Positions 1-11,041 of a stretch of DNA of 64,000 nucleotides are shown here, one piece after another. Both the position numbers and the translations under genes were made by a program. Numbering within the stretch: the stretch's first letter is position 1; each line of letters opens with the position of its first letter. This stretch comes from Halichoerus grypus. Its lineage: Eukaryota; Chordata; Mammalia; Carnivora; Phocidae. The notes beneath the pieces are model-generated. The model worked only from the letters and a program-made list of their open reading frames with translations. It did not search any database and had not been told where the DNA came from. The stretch is from NCBI RefSeq assembly GCF_964656455.1, contig NC_135720.1, positions 57,314,598 through 57,378,597 on the forward strand, read 5' to 3'.

Positions 1-105
1 TCCCTGCCGAGCAGGGAGCCCGATGCGGGACTCGATCCTGGGACTCCAGGATCATGACCTGAGCCGAAGGCAGTCGCTTAACCAACTGAGCCACCCAGGC
101 GCCCT
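1..105 (-). mobile_element. Carnivore tRNA-derived SINE, cut by window start
   Basis: This is the reverse complement of the SINE head. The antisense of the GCCTGGGTGGCTCAGT start lies at the right edge (about 90-105). The middle and A-tail lie outside the window. It is almost identical to the copy at 1488-1693, sharing 'gcagtcgcttaacc', which suggests the same subfamily. It is non-coding and would have been mobilised by L1 proteins. Confidence 0.9.
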
Positions 106-1203
106 GAGTTTGCCTTTTAACTGTGAAACTTTTAGCCACATTAACTTATACAATATACTTAAATTTTAAAAACTCAACTTCCATAGATAAGATATAACAG
201 AGTTTACACATAAAAAATGTAATTATGACTTCTGTATAAATCACTACTGCAATAAGCACATAGGGTTTACACATGAAAGCATTTTTAATTATAAAAGCCT
301 AAAAGTACATAAAATAATATTTTAATAGACTAGGCTGTGGGAAATATATTTATATGTCTGCATTTTGTGCATTAAAAATAAGAGTGGATAAAATTGGGCA
401 TTAAATGTGAAATGATAAAATAGTTAAGACTCTATAAATTAGTTCATATTGAATTCACTGATAGAAAATAAGCATATTAACTAAATTCCATTGTTTTAGG
501 AGTACTAACCACCTTGCCAAGAGCTTTATTTTTAATTCGTAGTTAAAATAATGCAACTTTGCAGAATTTCATTTGAAATGTGAAGCAAGATACAATTAAC
601 AGGGAAATGCATGTGCAAATTAATGGTTTTTTTTCATGAGGGATTTAATCTTCATGTTCATTTAACAGTAGGTGATTATTGTGTGTCTAAAATTTTACTG
701 TGATAAAATATTGGTCTTAGGTGTATAGAGTAAAGAATTCATACTGTTTAAAATATTATGATTTACTTTTACATTGACACTCTTCCATATTATATTCTCT
801 GAATTTTGTGTGAGAAAGTGAAAATTCATTTCAGGCTTAAAAAATTCATGTGGCATTAAATACAATTTCAATACTTTCCAATATGTCTTCTAGGTAGATT
901 TGATCTAAAAGGAAACAAATATTTAGAGAATCAAAGAAATATGTTGAGTTGATGCACAGACACTGCATCAAAATTAATTCCATGTAGTCACTGTACATTG
1001 GAAATATAGAGAGAAAAAGACGAATAAAATAAGATATGTGTAAACATCCCAGGTTAACTTACAGTAGATGTCGATTCTAATAATGTCTCTAAATAACTTC
1101 CTCTGCCTGTACCACTTGCTTCCGGTCTACAAAAATTAAATTCCATGATTAATTTAAAGGATGGTAGCATAGTCTGTCAAAATACATTACAAGATAAAAG
1201 CAT
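106..1203. other. AT-rich unannotated stretch
   Basis: No repeat family, reading frame of note or RNA gene is recognisable. Base composition is strongly AT-rich, as in most of the window. Confidence 0.6.
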
Positions 1204-1422
1204 CTACAATTGTGGGGCGCCTGGGTGGCTCAGTCGTTAAGCATCTGCCTTTGGCTCAGGTCATGATCCCAGGGTCCTGGGATCGAGCCCCACATCGGGC
1301 TCCCTGCTCAGCGGGAAGCCTGCTTCTCCCTCTCCCACTCCCCCTGCTTGTGTTCCCTCTCTCACTGTGTCTCTCTGTCAAATAAATAAATAAAATCTTA
1401 AAAAAAAAAAACTACAATTGTG
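1204..1422 (+). mobile_element. Full-length carnivore SINE with 11-bp target duplication
   Basis: The body spans 1215-1411: pol III-type head, CT-rich centre, AAATAAATAAATAAAATCTT and a pure A-tail. A perfect direct repeat, ctacaattgtg, flanks it at 1204-1214 and 1412-1422, which marks L1-mediated integration. It forms an inverted pair with the minus-strand SINE 76 bp downstream. Confidence 0.95.
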
Positions 1423-1471
1423 AAGCAAACTTATTTCTTTCTTAACAACAACAACAAAAACCATTAGTCAG

Positions 1472-1709
1472 TAACATCAATATTTTATTATTTTTTATTT
1501 TTTTTAAAGATTTTTTATTTATTTATTTGAGAGAGAGAATGAGAGAGAGAGAGCACATGAGAGGGGGGAGGGTCAGAGGGAGAAGCAGACTCCCTGCCGA
1601 GCAGGGAGCCCGATGCGGGACTCGATCCAGAGACTCCAGGATCATGACCTGAGCCGAAGGCAGTCGCTTAACCAACTGAGCCACCCAGGCCCCTAACATC
1701 AATATTTTA
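1472..1709 (-). mobile_element. Full-length carnivore SINE, minus strand, 16-bp target duplication
   Basis: The body is about 1488-1693, with an antisense T-tail on the left and the antisense head on the right. A perfect 16-bp direct repeat, taacatcaatatttta, flanks it at 1472-1487 and 1694-1709. The (GA)-rich segment at 1531-1555 is the antisense of the SINE CT-rich region, not an independent microsatellite. Confidence 0.95.
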
Positions 1710-2588
1710 AATGGTAGTTTTTAAATATTTGCTTTTGCTAAAACAGTACGAAGATATACATGTGTTGTTGCTTCACTTAGAATGCTTCCAATAAATTAAA
1801 TTAGTCTCTGAACTCTTTCTTATATCAACATTTCTAAGGTAATTAATAACTCTTGTTAATAAGGTAAAAGTTTAGAAATTGACACATATTGGTAAATTCA
1901 TCACTTAAACATAATGGATGACATTTAAAATTATATGGTACAATAAATCACCTGGATATTCTTTTTCACTGTAAACCAACTTTAAGCACACATTTTGAAG
2001 CATAAATATTTTATCACATTGCCATCAATGGAAAAGCCTCTTGATGTTGAAACCACTATTTAATGGCTATGGAGGATAGTTGTATCTGAGGAAACTCATT
2101 TATGCCTTTCAGGCAACTATATAGGTGAAAAAATGTTTTATACCTTTAAGTTATGGCTAATTTCAATATTATTTTTGTTCTGTTTGTGCCTACATACAAA
2201 CTATGTCCGTCAGTCTTTCTAAAATTAAACCAGCTGTCAGATATATTATTAAAATAGTTACGTGAAGGTCAAATCTTGATTTTAAACTTCTTTGCATATT
2301 TGTTTTATAGAAAATTCTTTGTATTATGTTTGCCTGCTAAAGGCCACCTGTACTGAACTGAAAAGACATGACTAAAATGCACAAATTGTATTACTGATGA
2401 AAGAAGAACTGAATGTGATAGACCTACATGATGGGAATTATCAGAAGAACCCACTCAGTGAGAGGGCAGGTATTTTTATGAGTTGTCACTATGACCTATA
2501 AACCTATAGGCCTTGGAGAAAGCAGGGCACACAGACAATTTTGAAAAACCTCACATTGGTTTCAATATTTCTATACCATGAGTCATTG
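1710..2588. other. AT-rich unannotated stretch
   Basis: Nothing recognisable: no long frame, no tandem repeat, no known repeat head or tail. Confidence 0.6.
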
Positions 2589-2776
2589 CCCTAGAACACT
2601 AGTTTTCAAACGTTAGGAATCAAATCAGATCACTTGGAGGACATGTTAAAACTCCGATTTGTGGCCCAACCCCAGGATTTCTGGGTGGAATCTCAGAATT
2701 TACATTTCTAGTAAGTTCCCAGGTTCTGTTGATGTGGCTGGTCCAGGACCCATGCTTAAGATCCACTGCCCTAGAA
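2589..2776 (+). mobile_element. MER5A-like non-autonomous hAT (Charlie) DNA transposon
   Basis: The element at 2597-2768 has imperfect terminal inverted repeats, CACTAGTTTTCAAAC on the left and the complement of GATCCACTG on the right. Its interior matches the MER5A pattern I know (cacttggaggacatgttaaaac, then atttctagtaagttcccagg). An 8-bp duplication, ccctagaa, flanks it at 2589-2596 and 2769-2776, as expected for hAT elements. It is ancient and non-coding; short frames across it on both strands have no coding support. Confidence 0.8.
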
Positions 2777-2994
2777 GGTCCTGCTTTTCTAAGGCACAGC
2801 CATCCTTGCAAGACCTTATCCGGGGGTGGGGGGTGGTTTTTTTCTCCATAGATGATTCTACTCTCTGGATCTTCAATTGATAGTAGGCACTTAGGCCTGC
2901 CTTTTTGCATACTAGGAAGATAAAGGACTGACAATTTTACATTTTTTTAATTTAGTATCTATGATATAGTAGACATGGGGACACTAAAGTGAAT

Positions 2995-3009
2995 TAGCTG
3001 GGTCCTTTC

Positions 3010-3040
<31 letters not shown>

Positions 3041-3240
3041 TATTTATTTATTTGACAGAGAGAGACACAGCGAGAGAGGGAACACAAGCAGTGGGAGTGG
3101 GAGAGGGAGAAGCAGGCTTCCCTCGGAGCAGGGAGACCGATGCGGGGCTCGATCCCAGGACCTTGGGATCATGACCTGAGCCGAAGGCAGATGCTTAACG
3201 ACTGAGCCACCCAGGCACCCCTAGCTGGGTCCTTTCTTTT
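2995..3240 (-). mobile_element. Young full-length carnivore SINE with long A-tail and 19-bp target duplication
   Basis: The body is about 3014-3221. On the plus strand it starts with an uninterrupted T-run of more than 20 bases, which is the A-tail in antisense. A perfect 19-bp direct repeat beginning tagctgggtcc lies at 2995-3013 and 3222-3240. The perfect repeat and long pure tail indicate a recent insertion. Confidence 0.95.
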
Positions 3241-6200
3241 AACCTAGTATAACCTAGTGCAAACTAGTGGGGTTATAAAGAGATAAAACATGATAAAAAT
3301 GATAAGCCCATGGTAAAGAAATGTTCAAGGAATATAGAGCATACAAGTAATGCAACATGGAATCTGAAGCCAAAAAGGCTTTGTGAACAGTTGACTGAAA
3401 GGTTATATCTTAAAAGATGAATGGCAATTACCCAGTGAAATATTTTTAACAATGGAATACTCTGTGATGTAATCTATCCCATTTTTCTGATATATGTGAA
3501 AAAAATAAGACAAAAAGGAGTTTTCTATTATAATCTCCCCACAAAATAGTTGACTCTGGTCTATGCTCTGTTCTTTTTTTTTTTCCTTTTTATAATCTTG
3601 CCCCAATCTGAGTATAAGTTTTTTGTTTGTTTTGATTTTCTGTTTGTTTTTTAAATTGAGTTGGAGTTATATTTGTATTTCCTGTCTGATTCTAACTTCA
3701 TTTAAAAAAGTTTAAGATTAAAAAAAAAAGTTTAAGGTTTCTTGACTCACACTTGGAAAAAATTGCATCTTCAAAAGTTCCAAATAAATTCCAAGGTGTT
3801 ATTTTTCAAATATAAACACAGAGAGGCTCACTCACTCATATCTCTTACAGTGACACGAATACCAGGACATGGATATCTCTGAGGGCCACCTTAGAGCCTG
3901 CCTAACACAGTAGCATATAAGCTGAGGTCTTACTGCCAATGCAGAAATGAGCCATGACAAAGCCAGAAATAACAATATTTCAGACAAGACAATGACTCAT
4001 GTAGTCTGTAAAACCACTTTAACCAAACTGTATTTATAGACTTGGGAAACACACACACCATGCACAAATATTTTTACCTGTGCCCCTGCCACTCTGGGGG
4101 TGGCCCTGTCTCAAGGTCTAATGTGTTTTACTTATTATTCTCCTTCAGCTTCTTCCCTGGCAGTTTCCCCTGACATAGCCTCTTTCTGCTCAAGTCACCA
4201 CACTTTACCAGGTTACCTTTTGAGCCAATCTGAGCTGTACTACTCTCCTTGTAGTCCACTTGGCATCTTTGCCTTTCTAAACTCCGAAAATGCTGACCGC
4301 ATTCCAAAACCATGTTTTGCACTCTTCTCTGTTAGCACTATGTGGTGGTCCTACATGTGCGTGCAGCTGAGTGATATCTGGTGCATCAGCTGTCTCTATG
4401 AATCATTCTCCTAAAATATCCCTTATTTGGAACACAGGGAGAGAAGGGAAGATACCACAGCATTCCCCATGGAGTAAGACATCCACTTTTTTTTTTTTAA
4501 AGAACCAAATTATTTTTAATTTCTTATATTTATATACATAGAAGAATGATGACTGATATGTCAGGAGAGCAAAATCAGTTTTCCTAATTTACAGTATTCT
4601 TATAGATGCATATGGCATCTCTATTTAGAAGGAGGAGGTACTTAAACACTAAGACAAAAATATTCCTGTGTAACCTCCTGCTACAGTATCGTAAGTAAAA
4701 CCTTGATGAGAAAGTTTGGTAGAGTAAATGATAGATGGATAGATAGATAGACAGATGCCATAGAGATTTATCTTCCATATTTTAGGTTATTTAAAGAGAA
4801 TTTCCTATGTATAGAATTACTGGATAAATATCTATGAAACATCTTAAATCTCTTCATAAAAATAATTTTTAGAAGAGACCTTGGAAGATTATCTCATGAA
4901 GAACACAACTAAAAAATAAAAACACTCAGAGAATCAGAGAGAAATAATGAAATCCAGGGTGCTATAGTGTAAATATTCCTAAAACAATAAAGAACTTCCA
5001 TAGGGCATGAGACAGGAAAATATAAGTCAGCTTAGGATACCATTTTTAAAGATCACGGAATTGGAATATAATAAGTAAGAACAACCCTCATACATTTCAA
5101 GGATGAACTTCCTTCAGCATTGGGGTAGAGAGCCAATACTTGGATCATAAATTTCTCTTCAAATGTCCTCTTGGAAGATTCTCTTCAGCATTACATCTTG
5201 TCCTATTTCTTCTCATTTTAATGCAGTCCACTGCTGACGTTGTTGCTGATCACTGCCTAGAATGATAGGTTCGCCCCTCAGAGGATTTTACCCCTCTCCA
5301 CAAGTGTCTGAGAGAGTTCTGTGAAAGGCAGTTTTCTCTCTTCTGTCCTCTTCCAAACTTTCTTAATCTTCTGTTTACTTTTCCAAATAATTTTATTTTT
5401 CCTCATTCAAGATTCCATATGCATATCAGTCATTCTTTCCCTGACATTCCTTGTTTTCTTACACAGAAATATTACTAATCTATAAACAAAAAATAATAAC
5501 CTAAAACTTTATTTCCTCTCACCAGTGTGGGCAATGGCACCGAATTTATCTTTGTATACTGACTTGCTAAGATTTCCTTCTAATTTTAAAATCATAAAAA
5601 AACAGTATCTCACTGTAACTAGGAAAGTGAACATGATTTATAATCACAAATTTAAGTATAAGGAGATCCTTATTTCTGAATGAAAGCAATATTGAAAGAT
5701 TCAAAAAATTTTCTAAGAAAACTAACAAATTTACATGCAGTTGTACATAAAGAGAAGAAACATGTTCTCTAGAAAGAAAAGAAATGCCTCAGTACAATCA
5801 GTAAGAACAACTAATGTCTCAGGAAAAATAAAGGGCTTAATTTTTTTTTTTTCCTCTACACACTTAAAAAAAGAAAGAAGAAGTTGGGCTCTGGATGTTG
5901 CTCATTAATAAAATGAAAATGTAGAACACATATAAAGTTTTGGTTATTTAACTAAAGTAAAATTGTAAAATTTCTAAATATTTCATAAAGCATTAAATTG
6001 TATAATGTTAAAAGTATAAAGTATAAAAGACATATGTATCTGTATGAGAAACTAAACTGGTTGAAATTTCTAAAAAAGCAGATTAACATGGAAATACCAT
6101 CTGGCTGAGTGATGATGTACTTCCTGTTATATGAATCCTAGAAAAATTAGAAAAGCTGACACTAAAATATGCATAATGCTATATTGTTTTGAATAATGAC

Positions 6201-6261
6201 ATTAAAAATGATAGTTAACACATTTTGACTGCTTTTTATATAGCAGGAAATGGGGTAATTG
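3241..6261. other. AT-rich non-coding stretch with one short GATA tract
   Basis: A (GATA)n tract lies at about 4731-4755. The section 4075-4400 is less AT-rich and has short frames on both strands without coding support; it could be an old L2-type relic. The rest shows nothing identifiable. Confidence 0.5.
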
Positions 6262-6445
6262 TTTTATATGTAAGTCTTGAAAATCAGAAGATTTTAGATT
6301 CAAACTACATGTGCCATTTATTATATGATCTGAGGCAATAACTTAATCCTTGTAAAATTCATCTCTAAAGTGTGGTGATAATAGCAAATAGCAAGAAGTG
6401 TGGTGTCTAAATTAAATGACACAATGCACGTGGAAATATCTGGTA
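6262..6445 (+). mobile_element. MIR-like ancient SINE relic
   Basis: The order of phrases follows the MIR core: gattcaaactacatgtgcc, then a gatctgaggcaataacttaat segment, a ttcatctctaaagtgtggtgataatagc-type segment and aaattaaatgacacaatgc. It is diverged, with no target duplication visible. MIR elements predate placental radiation. Confidence 0.6.
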
Positions 6446-7139
6446 AGAAATGGGTTCTCTTTAATTAGCATTTCTAATTTGCAGGAATAGGGTGAAGCCT
6501 GGTTCATTTTTAAAACTCAATAGTTTCAATACTTATATTTATTTTAAAATTTGCTGCTACTCTAAATGTTAAAACTAAAATAAATTTCAAAAAAAGCCAA
6601 TTGCTAAGGGTTATTCAAAGGGAAATTATATAAGCAAGGATATTAGTTTATAACTATGCTGCATATATTAAGTCAATACTGAATGCCTGCCTAAAGACAA
6701 AAAAAAAAAAAAAATAGCCAAATCTCAAAAAAATGTCTCCTATGATTAGGAATGTTCAAGACATAGATGAAACACTTCAAAAAAAAGTGAAGGGATTCTG
6801 GCTGCAATTACAAGTCTTTTGTTCTTTTTTTTTGATTCTCAGAAGATTAGGCACTGGAAAGATGAAACTTCATAATTGAGGGAAAATATAATTGAGACAG
6901 CAGGTTTAGAAAAAATAAAGAACCAAGAAAAGATGATTTAGGCCAGATATAACTCTCTCTCTCTTGAGTAAGTAAGGTGGTTCAAGAACAGAGAGTTCAT
7001 GTGTGAACTCATGTGGAAACTCTAACAGAGAAAGTAAAAGGAGAAATCCTCTCTTAATTCATTATATCACTTTACTACTGCATGCAAACAAGAAAACTAC
7101 AAGGAAGCAGTTTTAATGGTAGCAGCAGATGTTATTTAT

Positions 7140-7535
7140 TTCAGTTTTGGCTTAAAAATCATCCCAAAATGAGTGGCATAAAACAACCACCATTTTATTG
7201 TGTTGGGCAGGAATCATGATAGGGCACATCTAGGAAGACATCTCTATTTCATACCTGGGACCTCAGTTGAGAGACTCAAATGGCTGTGGGTGACTTATAC
7301 AACAGAGGGCGAGAGTTATCTTAATGCTTCATTCACATTTCTGTCATTTAGGCTGAGATAATTTATAGGCCACAGTCAACTATGAATGGTGACCTACATG
7401 TGGTCTTTACATGTGACTTGAGCTTCCTCACAGCATGGTGATCATCTAGAGGCTGAACTTTTTACATGGTGGCTGAGGGCTTCAAGAGTGAGTATTCATG
7501 CAAACAAGGCAAAGACTAAAGGTTCAGGTAAAGGA
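7140..7535 (-). mobile_element. Probable MaLR (MLT1-type) LTR relic
   Basis: Segments such as ggcataaaacaaccaccattttatt near the left and a decayed series of ...catggtg...gctgagg segments follow the antisense layout of MLT1 LTRs. Both ends are too decayed to place termini or a duplication. The call rests on pattern memory alone. Confidence 0.45.
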
Positions 7536-9897
7536 GATATAGAGTGTACCCTTCTTGGACGGAGAGTAAAAGACGTAGTCGTATGTTAAAAACACCGTAC
7601 TGCTTTGTGCCACATCCCCTCAGTCTGTCTCTGATTTCAGATTTATGTGCTAAAGGCATAATACCTGTGGTGTGGGTTCGATGGTTTACTAGGAGAACTC
7701 ACAAAACTCAGAAACACTATTATAGAAAAAAAAATGTATTAACTGGCATTGGTCAGTTCAGATATATAAGATATTAAACTATGAGAATTAAATATTTTAA
7801 AGAAAATAATAATAAAATAAGATACCTTGGGCCTCCAAGTTAAAAAAATACATACACCCAAATCATAGATAAAAGAAAGAAAATCACAATGACAGTATAT
7901 ATCTCCAGGACAACGTGCACAAAAAATACAGCAGTTTAGCAATACATCTCCAAAACTCATAAAATGAGTGAGCTAAGGATTACACACTTAGTTGAATTTG
8001 CCTTTGGTCATCAAGGTTACAGAAAACCACATTTAAATGTGCAGGAACACAGGGAATAATGTACCTATGAGCCCTTACTTAGGAATCTCACCTAGTGCCT
8101 AGAGTTTGGAATCCAGTGTCCATTCTCTAGTAAAAGGGACACTGGGCAATAATGACTGATTACGGGATCTGCGGCAGGTAAGGTACAAAGAGATCCTGGG
8201 ATATTTCTTACTTGAGAACAAGTAAGAGAGCAAAGAGTAGTGAGTACATATACAAAGGATACAGGATCCAGTTTGAAGGAGTTCATATGTGCAAATTTTG
8301 GGACAATTTGAGCATCAAGAAGACTAATATCTTCAATTGACTGTCACGTAGGAATAAATATAAAAAACACTGTGAGTCCATATTGATTACATACAAAAAG
8401 AGAAAAAAGACAGAAAAAACTTACCTGATAGCATTTGTAGTGATTATAATATCATGTCCTTATTCTGGAAATTGCTAATTAAAAGAAACAAATCAAACTC
8501 TAATTCTCATCCTCAGTTGATGAGAACAGCTCTTCTAATGGAAGAATGCCAGCTAATTAATAAAGAGAAGATAACAGATTTTTTTTTTTAAAGCAAACAT
8601 CTGCAGCCCTTGATAAGTAGGTGATTCAGGCCATGATCATCAATAGATGTTGAAACCATTAGATAGTTACATAGTGCTAGAATAAAACCGTATACATTTT
8701 TTTGCTATTCACAAGCTGAAATACTTTAAAGTATTTAAGGTATCTTTCAGTACTTACCTTAAACACACAATAGTGTAGCTTTGCTAATAGAGTGTCCACC
8801 AGCCTAATGTGTTTCCCTATGTCACGTCACCTGTGAAGAGTCCACTCCAGATGAAGTTTCACCTGAACCTAATCAGTTCTTTAAACCTAACTTCCAATTG
8901 CTCGAAAATTCAAGACATGGAGAGATCAGTTTAATACCCAAGTGCACAATCAGACAAATCCAAACTACATGACATTCTACAAGACAAAAGCCCTTGTTTC
9001 TTCAAAAGGTAATGCCATGAGGAAAATGTAAAAGGATGGTCTCTTTCTAGATTCAAGAAAGCTAAAAAGATACCCAGTATACAACGTGTGCATGTTGAAA
9101 AAAGCATAAAAATGGTATTTTTGAGATAATTACGAAAATTTAAATATGGACTGGATGTCAACTGTTTAGAGAATTTATTTATTTATTTATTTTTTGCTTA
9201 AATGGTATCATTTACTTAGAAAATATCCCTATTTTTAGTAGATGCTGCTAGAATTGGTGCTTCAGGTATATGTAGCAAATGCGGCAGTGTGTTAAAAATG
9301 ATTGAATCTTTTTGATGTGCATATGGGTGTTCATTGAAATTTTATTTTTATTTAAATATTTAAAATAAAGTTTGTAATTATCAGGATGCTTAAATTTATT
9401 TATTTAAAAATGTTGAAAATAAAATATATTGCCTCTAGCTTCTCAGTCTCCATTAAATTCTTCACCTTGCTGTCAGAATTAACTTACTAAAACATAGGTC
9501 TGATTAAGCTATTTATTCCTTGAGACTTAGCTTAAATAGCACCTCTTCTGAGAAGTTTTATTTAACTCCTCAGGAATAATCTATTGCTTTGCTTTTTTTT
9601 TTTTTTAAATATATCCCCTCTATTTTGTGTCATAACAACTACATAGTTGATATCCTTAGTCTAGTTTTTAAATTTTTCTTTCCCAACTCTAATTAATGTC
9701 TTTTGGTATGCAACTGAACACTTGAGATTTTGTCTGCTAAAACTCAACATTTAGTTTTATAATATCCAAGGTTATGAAGTTAGAAATTTTAACAATTATG
9801 ACATTATTCAATATTAATATGTAGGTGTTCAATTTGTTGAACTACCATTTCATATTTTATATATTAAAAATAATAAGCACATTGTTATAAGCATATC
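7536..9897. other. AT-rich unannotated stretch
   Basis: It contains a (TTTA)n run at about 9173-9192. At 9430-9570 there is a segment resembling the antisense 3' part of an L2 element (agcttaaatagcacctcttctgagaag), which I cannot confirm. There are no coding features. Confidence 0.45.
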
Positions 9898-10123
9898 TAA
9901 AATATTCTTGGGGTGCCCAGGTGGCTCAGTCAGTTAAGTGTCTACCTTCAGCTCAGGTCATGATCCTGGGGTCCTCAGATCGAGCCCCATGTCGGGCTCC
10001 CTGCTCAGTGGGGAACCTGCTTCTCCTCTCCTTCTGCCCCTCTCCCCTGCTTGTCCTCAATCTCTCTCTCTCTCTCTCTCAAATAAATACATTAAAAAAT
10101 AAAAAATAAAATAAAATCTTCTT
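9898..10123 (+). mobile_element. Carnivore SINE, moderately diverged
   Basis: The body is about 9910-10111. The head reads gtgcccaggtggctcagtca, and the CT microsatellite in the body has expanded to a pure (TC)n run. A near-perfect target repeat (taaaatattctt against taaaatcttctt) lies at 9898-9909 and 10112-10123. A short open frame running through it (9921-10109) is a by-product of SINE sequence. Confidence 0.88.
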
Positions 10124-10845
10124 AAACATTTTAGCATTTTATTTTTAAGCATTGAATCAAACAAAAATACAACTTAATTAAAAAGTCATTATTAGCTATT
10201 GTATCAAATATGAAACATAAGTTTCATAATATATATTGAAAAATAAAAAAAATTCCTAAAGGTCTAGTATATTACTTTAAATATTGGCAATATCTACATA
10301 AAAGTTACTCTCAAACATGATACAGCCTAATACATATATTTTGACATAAGTTATAAAAATTGATACTCAGAGAGGTGTAAGCTTTTTTATTTCAAAATGC
10401 CTTGGTAATAATATAGAAATTTTATGCTAAAACCACAAATATTTTGAAAGACCCTTTTGGCAGTGTTTTCCTCCTGAGTTGTTTTTAAAATAATGTATAA
10501 TAGATGTGAGACAATATCCCTCAATAATAGAAGAAATTCTGAACACCTAAGCTACTCTAATATTATTTCTGCATCTGGATCATTGATTCCATTTCTGTTG
10601 GCTTCTTAGGCTGTTACTATTACTGACAGTTTAATACCATCCTTTGTTGAGAGAAAATTTAGGTAATGAAAGTTTTGCATTTAATTAGTTCTCATGGATT
10701 TTATAGTCTGGATGACAAATCAATTCCCTTAATACACAAAACTAAATGAAAAACAAACACTACCTCATTTAGTCTATTGATTTCCCCCCATGTTTTTGCT
10801 GTCTCACTTTTATTTATCTATTTTTTATATTTTTCTTGTCATGCT
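10124..10845. other. AT-rich unannotated stretch
   Basis: Nothing recognisable. Confidence 0.55.
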
Positions 10846-11041
10846 TGAATTGAAGCCTAAGCTTCCAGCCACAGTTGCCACCATTCGAGCTCGTCCTAAA
10901 AGTGAAATGAAGTACGTTCCGCTCGCTGACCTTCCCGGCCTTCACTTAGAATTAGGTAACATATTCCCTCTCTTATACCAACGGCAGCATTACTCCCTTC
11001 ATGAAAAGCTGCCTCTTCCATATGTATTAGGGAAGGCATAA
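10846..11041 (+). other. Unidentified CpG-containing segment with splice-like flanks
   Basis: This block stands out from its AT-rich surroundings. Positions 10880-10945 hold six CpG dinucleotides, mostly in tcgagctcgtcc and tacgttccgctcgctg. A pyrimidine-rich tract precedes it (10795-10845), and an AG/GTAACA donor-like site occurs at 10955-10962. An open frame crosses the block and ends at 11041. I do not recognise the encoded peptide. It could be an orphan exon, a conserved regulatory element or an old repeat. Confidence 0.3.

Noticed and set aside
1215..1290. tRNA gene at the SINE heads
   Set aside because: The A- and B-box-like elements belong to the tRNA-derived SINE. No cloverleaf or mature tRNA can be drawn, and the CT-rich body and A-tail follow.
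4100..4414. 104-codon frame in a less AT-rich patch
   Set aside because: A competing open frame lies on the other strand, and neither peptide is recognisable. An old repeat is more likely.
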